Origin: Candidatus Angelobacter sp. Gp1-AA117
GTDB lineage: Bacteria; Acidobacteriota; Terriglobia; Terriglobales; Acidobacteriaceae
Assembly (NCBI GenBank): GCA_003223515.1
Contig: QHVI01000078.1
Span: 62,001-126,000 of the forward strand
Direction: 5' to 3'
DNA: 64,000 nt
A program made the position numbers and the translations under genes. Below the pieces are notes generated by a model. The model had not been told where the DNA came from and ran no database searches. It was given only the letters and a program-made list of their open reading frames with translations. Below, one piece after another: positions 53,187 through 61,843 of the stretch; the stretch's first letter is position 1, and each line of letters begins with the position of its first letter.

Positions 53187-53570
53187 TCATTTCACGGTTA
53201 CCACCGCCGGATGCAGTTCCCAGGGCGTGGCCACTTTGGGGCTGCCCCGGGAGTGATTGAAATCCTGAAACGCCATGCCAACTACATCCACCGCCACAGG
53301 CGTGGCCAGCTCAAGGCCAGTATTCGAGATAGTGATTCCGCGGGCTGTAAGGGCCTGGGCGAGTGCGCGGCGTTGGCCGCAATAACTGTTGTTGTGCGGT
53401 GTTTCCACGATGATCCGCTGGGCGTTTTTATCGGGAGAATCTGAAATTTCCAGGTGCAGATCGCAGTCGCCGGGATTGAGCCATACCAGTTGCAGAAACG
53501 CGTTGGCTATGTGAAATATCAGCAGTTCGCGTCCCTGGCGCGGTGCGTCCGATGCGGGATCGGCGCCCAC
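53187..53570 (-). CDS. Hypothetical protein lacking a proper start (possibly 5'-truncated)
   Basis: The only start codon in this open frame is GTG 53570, giving 127 residues, but the frame is open upstream to the stop at 53793-53795. The sequence before the GTG reads like protein (DLPQIPASDINVATVLGWPV), so the usual N-terminus seems to extend beyond the available start. Motifs: AQRIIVETPHNNSYC, FHIANAFLQLVWLN and the terminal WELHPAVVTVK, reminiscent of small secreted proteins of this phylum; a signal peptide is not visible. Either an unusual start codon is used or the 5' end was lost next to the GH57 gene. Confidence 0.4.
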   Translation of the reverse strand: MGADPASDAPRQGRELLIFHIANAFLQLVWLNPGDCDLHLEISDSPDKNAQRIIVETPHNNSYCGQRRALAQALTARGITISNTGLELATPVAVDVVGMAFQDFNHSRGSPKVATPWELHPAVVTVK

Positions 53571-53760
53571 CGGCCAGCCCAGTACCGTGGCTACATTGAT
53601 GTCACTGGCGGGAATCTGCGGCAGGTCTACATGCTTGGCTACGGTGCGATAGTCGGAGCTCGCGGGCTCCTGCTCAACGCAATTGCAGATATCCTGCGCC
53701 GAGAAGTGGAAGAAGCGCCGTTCTCTTGCGGGAGATAAAAATCGAGAGCTGTGGATTTGT

Positions 53761-55527
53761 TTAGAGCGATTTTGCCACGAGTTCGGGAACGGCTACCGTG
53801 GCCCAGTGCTCCGGCTCGATATCCGGGAATACGCAATCACGGTCTTCGATCTTCTGCAATTCGTGCTGCAACTCTGGAGAAATCCGCCGTGTGGCCTGAT
53901 AGCGGCGCCAGATGTCGAGCAACGTGCGAAGCTGCTCCAGGTGAGTATCGAAACGTTTCTCCGCATAATCGCGGGCATGCTTGGTAGTGATCAGGAACTG
54001 CCAATCGGAAGACTCCAGCAGCAGAAGCTCGCGGCAGACCTGCTTCGCCAGCTTTGTAGCGATCTGGTTTCCGCGCCACAACCCGCTGTTGGCCATCTGC
54101 TGCACGGCCAGTTCTGCGGGATAAATATGTTTCCATGTCCATGCGGTGTCATCGTTGAACCAGACACTGTTATCACTATTTGCACCCCAGGAGCCTTCCG
54201 GCAACGCAACAAAACCGGCTGGAGAGTAATGGTCGAGATATTCAGCAGAGCTGATCAACTTGACCTGCGATTCAGGGCGCGCATACTCCAGCACCACATT
54301 TTTCAGCCACTCCGGCCCCTCAAACCACCAGTGGCCAAACAACTCTGAATCAAAAGGAGCACAGAGCACCGGCATACCTGGGCCATTTCGGCCGTAATTT
54401 TTCAGGGCCTGGGCGGTGATGTGAGCGAAGTGTCCAGCGTGCTCGCGGGTGCGCTGCTGGGCCACAGCCGGGAAGTAGGGCAGCTTGTCGCCCAGATCAG
54501 CCTTTGGGCCGGTAATGCGCCAGTAGCGGTGTCCGCCGGGCCAGCGTTTTTTGTGGAACTCAAGATAGTTGGCATCCCCAGGGTAGCCATGTTCGCCGCT
54601 CCACACCTGAATTCCGGTGCGTGGATCGCGTGTAAAGAAGGCTGCTTGTGTGGTGCGCCGGTCGGGAGTATCGGCGTAATACGCGCGATAAAAATTCTTT
54701 TGCGGATGATCGGAAGGCATTTCAACGGCAACCGGCACATTTCCAGCCAGCAATTCATACGGCGTGAAATGGGTGGAACTGTCCACCAGGTGCGTGTCTA
54801 CATAGAAGAATTCAATCTCGTTTTCCGCCAGAATCTGCTCTACACCTTCACGGTAGAATGCACGCTGCTGAAAGACAGAACCGTGGCCGTTCACCGGCAC
54901 AGGAAAATGCCATTCTCCTGCCGGACGATAACCGCATTCCGGAAGCCAGATTCCGCGCGGACGTCTGCCGAAATAGCGTTTGTGAGTCTCTACTCCTGTC
55001 CTGACTTGCGCGCGGATCGAAGAATCGGTACCCAGAAGCGGGAAATATCCATGGGTAGCGCCGCAGGTGATGATCTCAATGGCGCCGCTGTCATAAAAAT
55101 GGCGGAACCCTTTGATGATGTCTCCGCCGAGCTGGTCATAGTGGTGCAGAGCCTGCTCGTAGAACCATTCCCAGTAATTGGCCACACGCAAGGCGTGAGT
55201 GTCACCCTGACGGCCAAAGTCTTCAGCATCTTTGCGGGCTGCAGCTATTTTGCGCAGCAGGTACTGCGGAAATTCTTCTTTGAAAACAGGATGCGAAAGC
55301 TGCTCCAGCAGAATCGGAGAGAGATTTACATTGGCCTTGAGCGCAAGATTCTGCTGCTCGAGCTCACCGAAAATCCTGAGCAGCGGAAGGTAGGTTTCTG
55401 CTGCAGCTTCGTGCAGCCACTCCATTCCGTGAGGCCACGTGCCGTGATTCACCACATAGGGCAAATGGGAATGCAGTGTAAACGTTACGTATCCGAGCTG
55501 ATTGTGAACAGAATTTTTCGGCGTCAT
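53761..55527 (-). CDS. Glycoside hydrolase family 57 (1,4-alpha-glucan branching enzyme-like)
   Basis: A 588-residue GH57 enzyme. It starts with YVTFTLHSHLPYV (a conserved HxH region) and carries the nucleophile Glu197 in GIWLPECGY and the acid/base Asp393 in APFDSELFGHWW, with ITCGATHGYFPLL and GSWGANSDNSVW as further signatures. This matches the branching-enzyme/AmyC branch with a C-terminal helical domain, which forms alpha-1,6 branches in glycogen. No other glycogen gene is in the window. The ATG at 55527 is the natural start. Confidence 0.9.
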   Translation of the reverse strand: MTPKNSVHNQLGYVTFTLHSHLPYVVNHGTWPHGMEWLHEAAAETYLPLLRIFGELEQQNLALKANVNLSPILLEQLSHPVFKEEFPQYLLRKIAAARKDAEDFGRQGDTHALRVANYWEWFYEQALHHYDQLGGDIIKGFRHFYDSGAIEIITCGATHGYFPLLGTDSSIRAQVRTGVETHKRYFGRRPRGIWLPECGYRPAGEWHFPVPVNGHGSVFQQRAFYREGVEQILAENEIEFFYVDTHLVDSSTHFTPYELLAGNVPVAVEMPSDHPQKNFYRAYYADTPDRRTTQAAFFTRDPRTGIQVWSGEHGYPGDANYLEFHKKRWPGGHRYWRITGPKADLGDKLPYFPAVAQQRTREHAGHFAHITAQALKNYGRNGPGMPVLCAPFDSELFGHWWFEGPEWLKNVVLEYARPESQVKLISSAEYLDHYSPAGFVALPEGSWGANSDNSVWFNDDTAWTWKHIYPAELAVQQMANSGLWRGNQIATKLAKQVCRELLLLESSDWQFLITTKHARDYAEKRFDTHLEQLRTLLDIWRRYQATRRISPELQHELQKIEDRDCVFPDIEPEHWATVAVPELVAKSL

Positions 55528-55739
55528 GGTGACTTACGGAACAGCCGTATGTATTCGGGGGCTCTACTAGTAGATGCGGCAATCGCCAACCCGAGCCTCA
55601 AGTCTACTATAAATTTTGTGCGCCGGAGTTGCGCCTGCTTTCGGGGCAGCGGCTTATCCTGGCGGTGCTTCGAATCCGCTGCAGTTCTGCCGGCGACGCC
55701 AGAGCAGTGTCGGCAGCGCGGAGATGATAAATTTACCTT

Positions 55740-56606
55740 GTGACTACCGGAGAGAGATTCGAGAAAGCTGTTGCCATCATGGCACGCCTGCGGGCTCCGG
55801 GCGGCTGTCCGTGGGACCGCGAACAGACCTTTGACACCATCAAGCGCTATACGCTCGAGGAAACCTACGAAGTTCTGGAAGCGATCGATAATCGCGACTG
55901 GCCCGAACTCACCAGCGAACTTGGAGATCTGCTGCTGCAAATCCTGTTCTATGCCGAAATGGCCCAGGAAGAAGGCCGGTTCTCCATCGATAATGTGATT
56001 GACGCTCTCAGCAACAAGCTGATCAGCCGGCATCCGCATGTATTTGGCGACGTAAAGGCGGATGATGCCGGCCAGGTGGTGAAAAACTGGGAGGCGCTCA
56101 AGCAGGAAGAAAGAAAAAAGAAGAAAAAAGAAGAGTCGGGAGCAGAGCACACCGAAACCCTGCTGGGCGGAGTCTCCAGCAAAATGCCCGCGCTCATGGA
56201 AGCTCAAAAGATCAGCTCCAAGGCAGCCCACGTGGGCTTTGACTGGCCGGAGATTGAAGGCCTCTTCGAAAAGCTTACGGAAGAAACCCAGGAGCTTCGC
56301 GCAAACATCAGCGAGCTTCCTGCTGAAGCCCTGAAACCAGGAAAGAAACCGCAAATCTCAGAAGAACTCCAGGCTCGAATTGAAGACGAAGTGGGCGACC
56401 TGTTTTTTGTTCTGGTGAACATTGCCCGCTATCTTTCGGTCGATCCGGAATCGGCGCTGCGCAAGACCAACCGCAAATTCCGCCGCCGTTTCGGCTGGCT
56501 GGAAGAACAATTGCGCCGGCAGGGTAAGAGCCTTGAAAATGCATCACTTGAAGACATGGAAGCATTATGGCAACAGGCCAAAACCATGGAGGAAATCAAC
56601 CAGTGA
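55740..56606 (+). CDS. mazG: Nucleoside triphosphate pyrophosphohydrolase
   Basis: A 288-residue protein with two MazG domains. The first has the family string RLRAPGGCPWDREQTFDTIKRYTLEETYEVLEAI and the metal-binding ELGDLLLQILFYA; the second has EEVGDLFFVLVNIARYL-type residues (EDEVGDLFFVLVNIARYL). It hydrolyses (d)NTPs to NMP and pyrophosphate, removing abnormal nucleotides. An insert of charged residues (EERKKKKKEESGAEH) links the domains. Start GTG 55740. Its TGA overlaps the GTG of the acetyltransferase gene, so translation is coupled. Confidence 0.93.
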   Translation: MTTGERFEKAVAIMARLRAPGGCPWDREQTFDTIKRYTLEETYEVLEAIDNRDWPELTSELGDLLLQILFYAEMAQEEGRFSIDNVIDALSNKLISRHPHVFGDVKADDAGQVVKNWEALKQEERKKKKKEESGAEHTETLLGGVSSKMPALMEAQKISSKAAHVGFDWPEIEGLFEKLTEETQELRANISELPAEALKPGKKPQISEELQARIEDEVGDLFFVLVNIARYLSVDPESALRKTNRKFRRRFGWLEEQLRRQGKSLENASLEDMEALWQQAKTMEEINQ

Positions 56607-57400
56607 CTTCTTCATCTCCCGCTGCCGGGCAGATCGTAATCCGGGATTGCCATACTCTCGATGAATTCAGGGCGTGTGTGGCTCTGCAGCAAGAAGTGTG
56701 GCAATACGAAGATGCGGATCTCGTTCCCGCGAAGATGTTCGTGGTCGCTGACAAGGTTGGTGGCCAGATCATTGGCGCTTACGAGGGTGACACCCTGGTA
56801 GGATACGCATTCTCCGTCCCCGGCACGCGCGCCGGACACTCTTATCTGCACTCGCATATGCTGGCGGTTCGCGAAAGCTACAGGAACTCCGGACTGGGAC
56901 GCCGCCTGAAGCTCGCACAACGCGAAGATGCGCTGAAACGCGGCTTCGAGCTGATCGAATGGACTTTCGATCCGCTGGAGATCAAGAATGCACACCTGAA
57001 TATCTTCCGCCTGGGCGTGGTCGTGCGCCGCTACAGCATCAACCATTATGGCTACTCGTCGTCTGTCCTGCATCGCGGATTGCCCACGGACCGGCTGGTG
57101 GCCGAATGGTGGCTGAAATCGAACCGGGTAAAAAACCTGCTGGAAAAAGGCCGCGAGCCATCCTTCCCGGTGAATAAGAAAATCAGCGTGCCGGCCGAAA
57201 TCTATGCCTGGCGCAACTCGGAGAGCGACCGGGAGAAAGCCGCAGCCGTACAGAAGAGAAACAGGGAAGAGTTCTTTGAGGCATTTTCACAGGGGCTGGC
57301 GGTGCTGGGCTACGAACGCGACAGCCACGGTAATGGATCATTTCTGCTGGGGCGCTGGGATGAAAATTGCTCCTACGCTTCGGAGGAGAACGACGAATGA
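56603..57400 (+). CDS. GNAT-family N-acyltransferase
   Basis: About 265 residues from GTG 56603 (overlapping the mazG stop as GTGA, with GGAGG about ten bases upstream). The GNAT core is visible: VGYAFSVPG, SHMLAVRESYRNSGLGRRLKLAQREDALKRG (acetyl-CoA loop R/Q-x-x-G-x-G/A as RNSGLGRR) and a C-terminal extension. Its own TGA overlaps the menC/racemase ATG as ATGA. In Geobacillus and relatives an N-succinylamino acid racemase is encoded beside a GNAT N-succinyltransferase for turning D-amino acids into L-forms; the same pairing here suggests that role (established context, inferred function). Confidence 0.85.
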   Translation: MTSSSPAAGQIVIRDCHTLDEFRACVALQQEVWQYEDADLVPAKMFVVADKVGGQIIGAYEGDTLVGYAFSVPGTRAGHSYLHSHMLAVRESYRNSGLGRRLKLAQREDALKRGFELIEWTFDPLEIKNAHLNIFRLGVVVRRYSINHYGYSSSVLHRGLPTDRLVAEWWLKSNRVKNLLEKGREPSFPVNKKISVPAEIYAWRNSESDREKAAAVQKRNREEFFEAFSQGLAVLGYERDSHGNGSFLLGRWDENCSYASEENDE

Positions 57401-58527
57401 GAATTGAAGCAATCACGCTGCGCGAAATCCAGATGCCCCTGGTGCATTTCTTCGAAACCAGTTTTGGACGCACGACTGAGCGCCGCATCCTGCTGATCAC
57501 CGTGCATACGGACGGCCCCGAAGGTTGGGGAGAATGCGTCGCCGGTGAAGATCCCTTCTACAGCGAGGAATCCATCGATACCGCGTGGTATGCCATCGAG
57601 CGTTATCTCGGCCCGGCGCTGCTGGGTAAATCGGTAGAGAAGGGAAGCGACGCACCCGCGCTCTTTGCGCGGGTGCGCGGCCACCGCATGGCCAAAGGCG
57701 CGGTTGAAAACGCTATCTGGGATGCTGAAGCCCAACTCCGGCAAACTCCATTATGGAAGCTGCTGGGCGGCACGCGCGAAAGTATTGCCTGCGGCGTCTC
57801 CATCGGCATTCAGAATTCCGTGGAGCAGTTGCTGGAAAAGATCGAAACGGAGGTGAACGCCGGTTATCAGCGCATCAAGGTGAAATGCAAGCCAGGGTGG
57901 GATGTAGAGGTCTTTGCCCGTATCCGCGAACGCTGGCCCAAAATTCTTTTGAGTTGCGATGCCAACTCCGCTTACACGCTGGAGCAGATGGAACATCTGA
58001 AGAAATTCGATCAATTCAACCTGCTGATGATCGAGCAGCCCCTCTGGCATGACGACTTTTATTTTCATGCCAGGTTGCAGAAGCAGCTCACCACGAAAAT
58101 CTGTTTAGATGAAGCCATTCGCAATCGCCGCGACGCAGCCGCTGCTGCTGAACTGGGGTCATGCAAGATCATCAACATAAAAGTTGGCCGTGTGGGCGGG
58201 CTGACTGAAGCCGTCGCCGTGCACGACGTGACTCATCGCGCCGGCATTCCTGTGTGGTGCGGAGGCATGCTGGAGGCTGGCATCGGGCGCTCCCACAACA
58301 TCGCGCTTTCCACGCTTCAGAACTTCTGGCTGCCCGGCGACGTCTCCGCGTCCAAGCGTTATTGGAAAGAGGATGTGATCGACCCGGCGGTAGAAGTTTC
58401 GCCTGAAGGTTTTATCAAGGCGCCAACCACGCCGGGACGGGGGTTTGCGATCAAGACAGAGTTGATCGAGAAGCTGACCACGCGCAAACAGACGCTGCGT
58501 TCAGGAGCAAAAACCGCTGGGGATTAA
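57397..58527 (+). CDS. menC: o-Succinylbenzoate synthase / N-acylamino acid racemase (enolase superfamily)
   Basis: A 376-residue enolase-superfamily enzyme with all catalytic residues: Lys161-x-Lys163 (IKVKCKPG), metal ligands Asp188, Glu213 (MIEQPL) and Asp238 (LDEAI), and Lys262 (NIKVGRVGG). This is the MenC type 2/NSAR family, which can make o-succinylbenzoate for menaquinone or racemise N-acylamino acids. Coupling with a GNAT gene favours the racemase role. No other men gene is present in the window. Start ATG 57397; the symbol is by family, not by proven reaction. Confidence 0.85.
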   Translation: MRIEAITLREIQMPLVHFFETSFGRTTERRILLITVHTDGPEGWGECVAGEDPFYSEESIDTAWYAIERYLGPALLGKSVEKGSDAPALFARVRGHRMAKGAVENAIWDAEAQLRQTPLWKLLGGTRESIACGVSIGIQNSVEQLLEKIETEVNAGYQRIKVKCKPGWDVEVFARIRERWPKILLSCDANSAYTLEQMEHLKKFDQFNLLMIEQPLWHDDFYFHARLQKQLTTKICLDEAIRNRRDAAAAAELGSCKIINIKVGRVGGLTEAVAVHDVTHRAGIPVWCGGMLEAGIGRSHNIALSTLQNFWLPGDVSASKRYWKEDVIDPAVEVSPEGFIKAPTTPGRGFAIKTELIEKLTTRKQTLRSGAKTAGD

Positions 58528-58607
58528 CCCACAAAGGGCACAAGGTTTCACAATGGACACAGAGGAAAGCATCTGATAGAAGAGCAAAAAGAAACCGCGA
58601 TTGAGGC

Positions 58608-58665
58608 AAACAACTTCCAATTCCTCTGCGTTCTCTGCGGCCTCCGCGGTTGAAGCCTTTAGCAT
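58608..58665. repeat. CCTTTGCGTCC-family motif
   Basis: TTCCTCTGCGTTCTCTGCGG followed by CCTCCGCGGTTGAAGCCTTT, in the same orientation as the right end of the 190-bp element, upstream of the aldo/keto reductase gene. Confidence 0.65.
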
Positions 58666-58698
58666 CACTGGGAAAGAATCTGGAGTTTAACAATATCC

Positions 58699-59514
58699 AT
58701 GCCTCCTGAATTTCTTTACGGTACCGCCTGGAAAGAAGAGCGCACGGCTGCCCTGACTGAAATGGCATTGCGCAACGGTTTTCGCGGCATCGATACAGCC
58801 AACCAGCGGAAGCATTATTTCGAAGCTGCCGTAGGACAGGGCCTGGCTGCCGCTTATCGTGATGGAGTGGTTTCGCGTCCGGAGGTTTTCCTGCAGACAA
58901 AGTTCACGTATCGGGAAGGACAAGATCATCGGCTGCCTTATGATCCGAGAGCACCGTTGGCAGTACAGGTGGCGCAGTCTCTGGCCAGTTCGCTTGAGCA
59001 TCTTGGAACTGATTATGTCGATGGTTACGTGCTGCATGGACCTTCCTATAACCAGAACTGGAGAGAGGAGGATAGCGAAGTCTGGGCAGCCATGATCGCG
59101 GAGCGCGATGCCGGACGAGCGCGTGCCCTAGGTGTGAGTAATGTCTCCCTGCGTCACCTCGAGCACATGGAAGCCGTGCATGCTGAGCTTCCGGCATTTG
59201 TCCAGAACCGCTGCTACGCGCGCCTGGGATGGGATCGCAGCGTGCGCGCCTTTTGCAGGCAGCGCAACATCATCTACCAGGGATTTTCGTTGCTCACTGC
59301 GAATGTAGAAGTGCTTCGACATCCGCCATTCCAGCAGCTTGCTGCACAACTGCAGGCCACCCCGGCCCAGGTGGTGTTTTGTTTTGCGCATAAAGTGGGA
59401 ATGCTGCCGCTCACCGGCACCTCGAATGCCGCGCACATGCAGCAGGACCTCGCCAGCCTGAAGCTGCCGTTGCCGCAGGAAGCCGTGCAGGCCATTGAGT
59501 CAATTGCCGGCTAA
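58699..59514 (+). CDS. Aldo/keto reductase
   Basis: A 271-residue AKR-superfamily oxidoreductase. Catalytic tetrad: Asp32 (GIDTAN), Tyr40 (KHYFEAAVG), Lys68 (LQTKFTY) and His113 (YVLHGPS). The NADPH-binding end LPLTGTSNAAHMQQDLAS is present. It reduces an unknown carbonyl substrate. There is no close operon partner; a spacer with a repeat motif precedes it. The ATG at 58699 is the first in frame. Confidence 0.87.
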   Translation: MPPEFLYGTAWKEERTAALTEMALRNGFRGIDTANQRKHYFEAAVGQGLAAAYRDGVVSRPEVFLQTKFTYREGQDHRLPYDPRAPLAVQVAQSLASSLEHLGTDYVDGYVLHGPSYNQNWREEDSEVWAAMIAERDAGRARALGVSNVSLRHLEHMEAVHAELPAFVQNRCYARLGWDRSVRAFCRQRNIIYQGFSLLTANVEVLRHPPFQQLAAQLQATPAQVVFCFAHKVGMLPLTGTSNAAHMQQDLASLKLPLPQEAVQAIESIAG

Positions 59515-59610
59515 AGTACGACTTACATCATTCCAGCCGCAGAATTCTCCGGCGCAGCCAGGGCGGCTGTGCCACACGTTCTTTCAGGCTACAGCAACTT
59601 TGGTTTTGCT

Positions 59611-60003
59611 CTAGACTTTCATTTCGCTCATAACCGGGTCATCGACGGTTTTGGTGTCGGGGTACAGCCAGCGCACAAACCTGTTTTGCTCGTCTACCAG
59701 GATCATCCGGGGAGTCATGGGCTGGTCGCAGAGTTCGAAGCCCATAATGATGACTTCGTCGCCCTTTTTGATCAGGTGTGCGGCAGCGCCATTCATGCAG
59801 ATAATGCCGGACCCTTTCTCTCCTTCGATCACATAGGTTTCAAGGCGCGCGCCTGAAGTGTTGCTGACCACCAGAACCTTCTCGCCCGCGATAAGGCCGG
59901 TCATCTCCAGCAGATCAGAGTCTATGGTGATGCTCCCGACATAAGACAGCTCTGCCTGAGTTACGATTGCTTTATGAATTTTCGATCTTAATACCCATCT
60001 CAT
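59611..60003 (-). CDS. panD: Aspartate 1-decarboxylase
   Basis: About 130 residues from ATG 60003, preceded by AGGAAA; the frame stays open to 60054 but without support. The self-cleavage site is Gly23-Ser24 in YVGSITID, giving the pyruvoyl-bearing alpha chain. Other conserved blocks are MRWVLRSKIHKAIVTQAEL (with the Lys of the active site), RLETYVIEGEKGSGIICMNGAAAHL and GDEVIIMGFE. It makes beta-alanine for pantothenate and CoA synthesis. No other pan gene is adjacent. The C-terminus is slightly longer than in E. coli. Confidence 0.94.
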   Translation of the reverse strand: MRWVLRSKIHKAIVTQAELSYVGSITIDSDLLEMTGLIAGEKVLVVSNTSGARLETYVIEGEKGSGIICMNGAAAHLIKKGDEVIIMGFELCDQPMTPRMILVDEQNRFVRWLYPDTKTVDDPVMSEMKV

Positions 60004-60194
60004 ATCGTTTTCCTGGTTTGGCGCCGCGCTCCCTTGAAGAGTGCCGGTTAGCAATATGCCTTTTCAGAAAGCAGGAGCGCAAGCTGTTGCGTTCAGCATT
60101 GATGCAAAGGTCAGGCCATAATTGCTACAAATAATTTAACAAATAAATTTAATGACTGTTCTAATTTAATGTCTGTTCGCTATAGGCGCGTGCC

Positions 60195-61553
60195 CTAGCA
60201 AAGCACGATCTTTTCCGACTTAATCCCCCGGGTCGCATTTCTGGAATCTACGACCAGTTGTGCCTCGTTCACAATTCTCTGGTAGGGATAATCGGAGTGG
60301 TCCGTGACAATCAGCACGCAGTCATACTGGCCGAGATTTTCGAGGGGAGTGCAGGTCATCTGCAGGTTGTATTTCCGCCCGCGCCCGACTTTGGGGAAGT
60401 AAGGATCGTTGTAGAAAACCTCCGCGCCCTGTTTCTGCAGTTCTTCAATGATGGTCAATGCGGGTGATTCACGCAGGTCATCGATGTCGCGCTTGTAGGC
60501 CACACCCAGCACCAGCACCTTGGAGCCGTTCAGAGCCTTCTTATGGCGGTTCAGGGCTGAAGCTACCGAACTGACCACGTGGTAAGGCATCGACGTGTTG
60601 ATCTCACCCGCCAGTTCGATGAAGCGGGTCTGGAAGTCCCATTCCTTGGCTTTCCAGGAGAGATAGTAAGGATCGACGGGGATGCAGTGTCCGCCCAGTC
60701 CCGGCCCCGGATAAAACGGATGGAACCCAAACGGCTTGGTTGACGCTGCCTGAATGACCTCCCAGATGTCGATACCCATGCGCAGGCACAGCAGCTTCAA
60801 CTCATTCACCATGGCAATGTTCACGCAGCGGTAGATGTTCTCCAGCAGCTTGGTCATCTCGGCCACTGCCGGACTGGAAACCGGCACCACGCGATTGAAG
60901 ATAGAGTTATAAAGCGCGCCCGCCAAGTCAGAAGCCGCCGGACTGAGCCCGCCGATCACCTTGGGAATGTCGCAACGCGCCACCGAATCATTACCGGGGT
61001 CCTCGCGCTCCGGAGAAAACGCTACCCGGAATGTCCCTGCCGGATCACTGCCCGCAGCAGCTTTCAAGCCAGCTTTGTTTCCCGCTTCCAGGATAGGAAC
61101 CAGCACCTCCTGCGTGGTGCCCGGATAGGTGGTGCTCTCCAGCACAACGAGTTGGCCTTCCCGCAGGTGGGGCGCAAACGCTTCAGCGGTCTTACGGATG
61201 TAGCTCAAATCAGGCTCACGGTATTCATCCAGAGGCGTGGGCACGCAGATAATGATCGCGTCCATCTCCGCGATATGGCTGTAATTGTCAGTGGCTGAAA
61301 AGCCTTTAGCCCGCGCCGCAGCTATTTCCGTTTTGGGAATCCGGTAGATATAGGAGCCGTTGTTGTTCAGTGTGCGCACCTTCCCGGCATCAATGTCAAA
61401 GCCGGTTACCGGAAAGCCCTGTTCATTGAAGAGCAGCGCCAGCGGCAGGCCAACATACCCTAATCCGATGATTCCTACCTTTGCGGTGCGCGCCTGGATA
61501 CGGGAGCGAAACTGCTCCACACTGCTGGAAAGCGGTTGTGCTTGTGGGGTCAT
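60195..61553 (-). CDS. wbpA: UDP-N-acetyl-hexosamine 6-dehydrogenase-type nucleotide-sugar dehydrogenase
   Basis: About 452 residues from ATG 61553 (GAGG three bases ahead; TTG 61562 is an alternative). The NAD-binding start is KVGIIGLGYVGLPLALLF; the catalytic Cys sits in PGLGGHCIPVDPYYLSWKA; further family strings are VVLESTTYPGTT, AFSPEREDPGN and LGVAYKRDIDDLRESPA. The enzyme oxidises UDP-GlcNAc or UDP-ManNAc to the uronic acid for polysaccharide synthesis. The symbol follows the closest named family and the exact sugar is inferred. Confidence 0.88.
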   Translation of the reverse strand: MTPQAQPLSSSVEQFRSRIQARTAKVGIIGLGYVGLPLALLFNEQGFPVTGFDIDAGKVRTLNNNGSYIYRIPKTEIAAARAKGFSATDNYSHIAEMDAIIICVPTPLDEYREPDLSYIRKTAEAFAPHLREGQLVVLESTTYPGTTQEVLVPILEAGNKAGLKAAAGSDPAGTFRVAFSPEREDPGNDSVARCDIPKVIGGLSPAASDLAGALYNSIFNRVVPVSSPAVAEMTKLLENIYRCVNIAMVNELKLLCLRMGIDIWEVIQAASTKPFGFHPFYPGPGLGGHCIPVDPYYLSWKAKEWDFQTRFIELAGEINTSMPYHVVSSVASALNRHKKALNGSKVLVLGVAYKRDIDDLRESPALTIIEELQKQGAEVFYNDPYFPKVGRGRKYNLQMTCTPLENLGQYDCVLIVTDHSDYPYQRIVNEAQLVVDSRNATRGIKSEKIVLC

Positions 61554-61843
61554 TGTCCTCAATTCTACATTCAGAGGCGCTTCCGGGGCGAAGTGCTTTT
61601 ACCGGCTTGGTGCCCTTTGCGGTTGCATTTGTTTGGGCCAAAGGCTAGAGACTACCCGGTACTGAGGTAACCCACGATGACCCAAAAACAGCATTCCTTG
61701 AATACAGCTTTTGCTTTAATTTACTGGTTTATAAAGGGTCTTTTTGGCTGGAAGATGCCCTCAGAACACCTTAACCAAGGGGAGTTCCAGGCATTTTACC
61801 GGCAAACTTTGTGGTACTCTGTACCCAATCCCCCTGAGCACGC

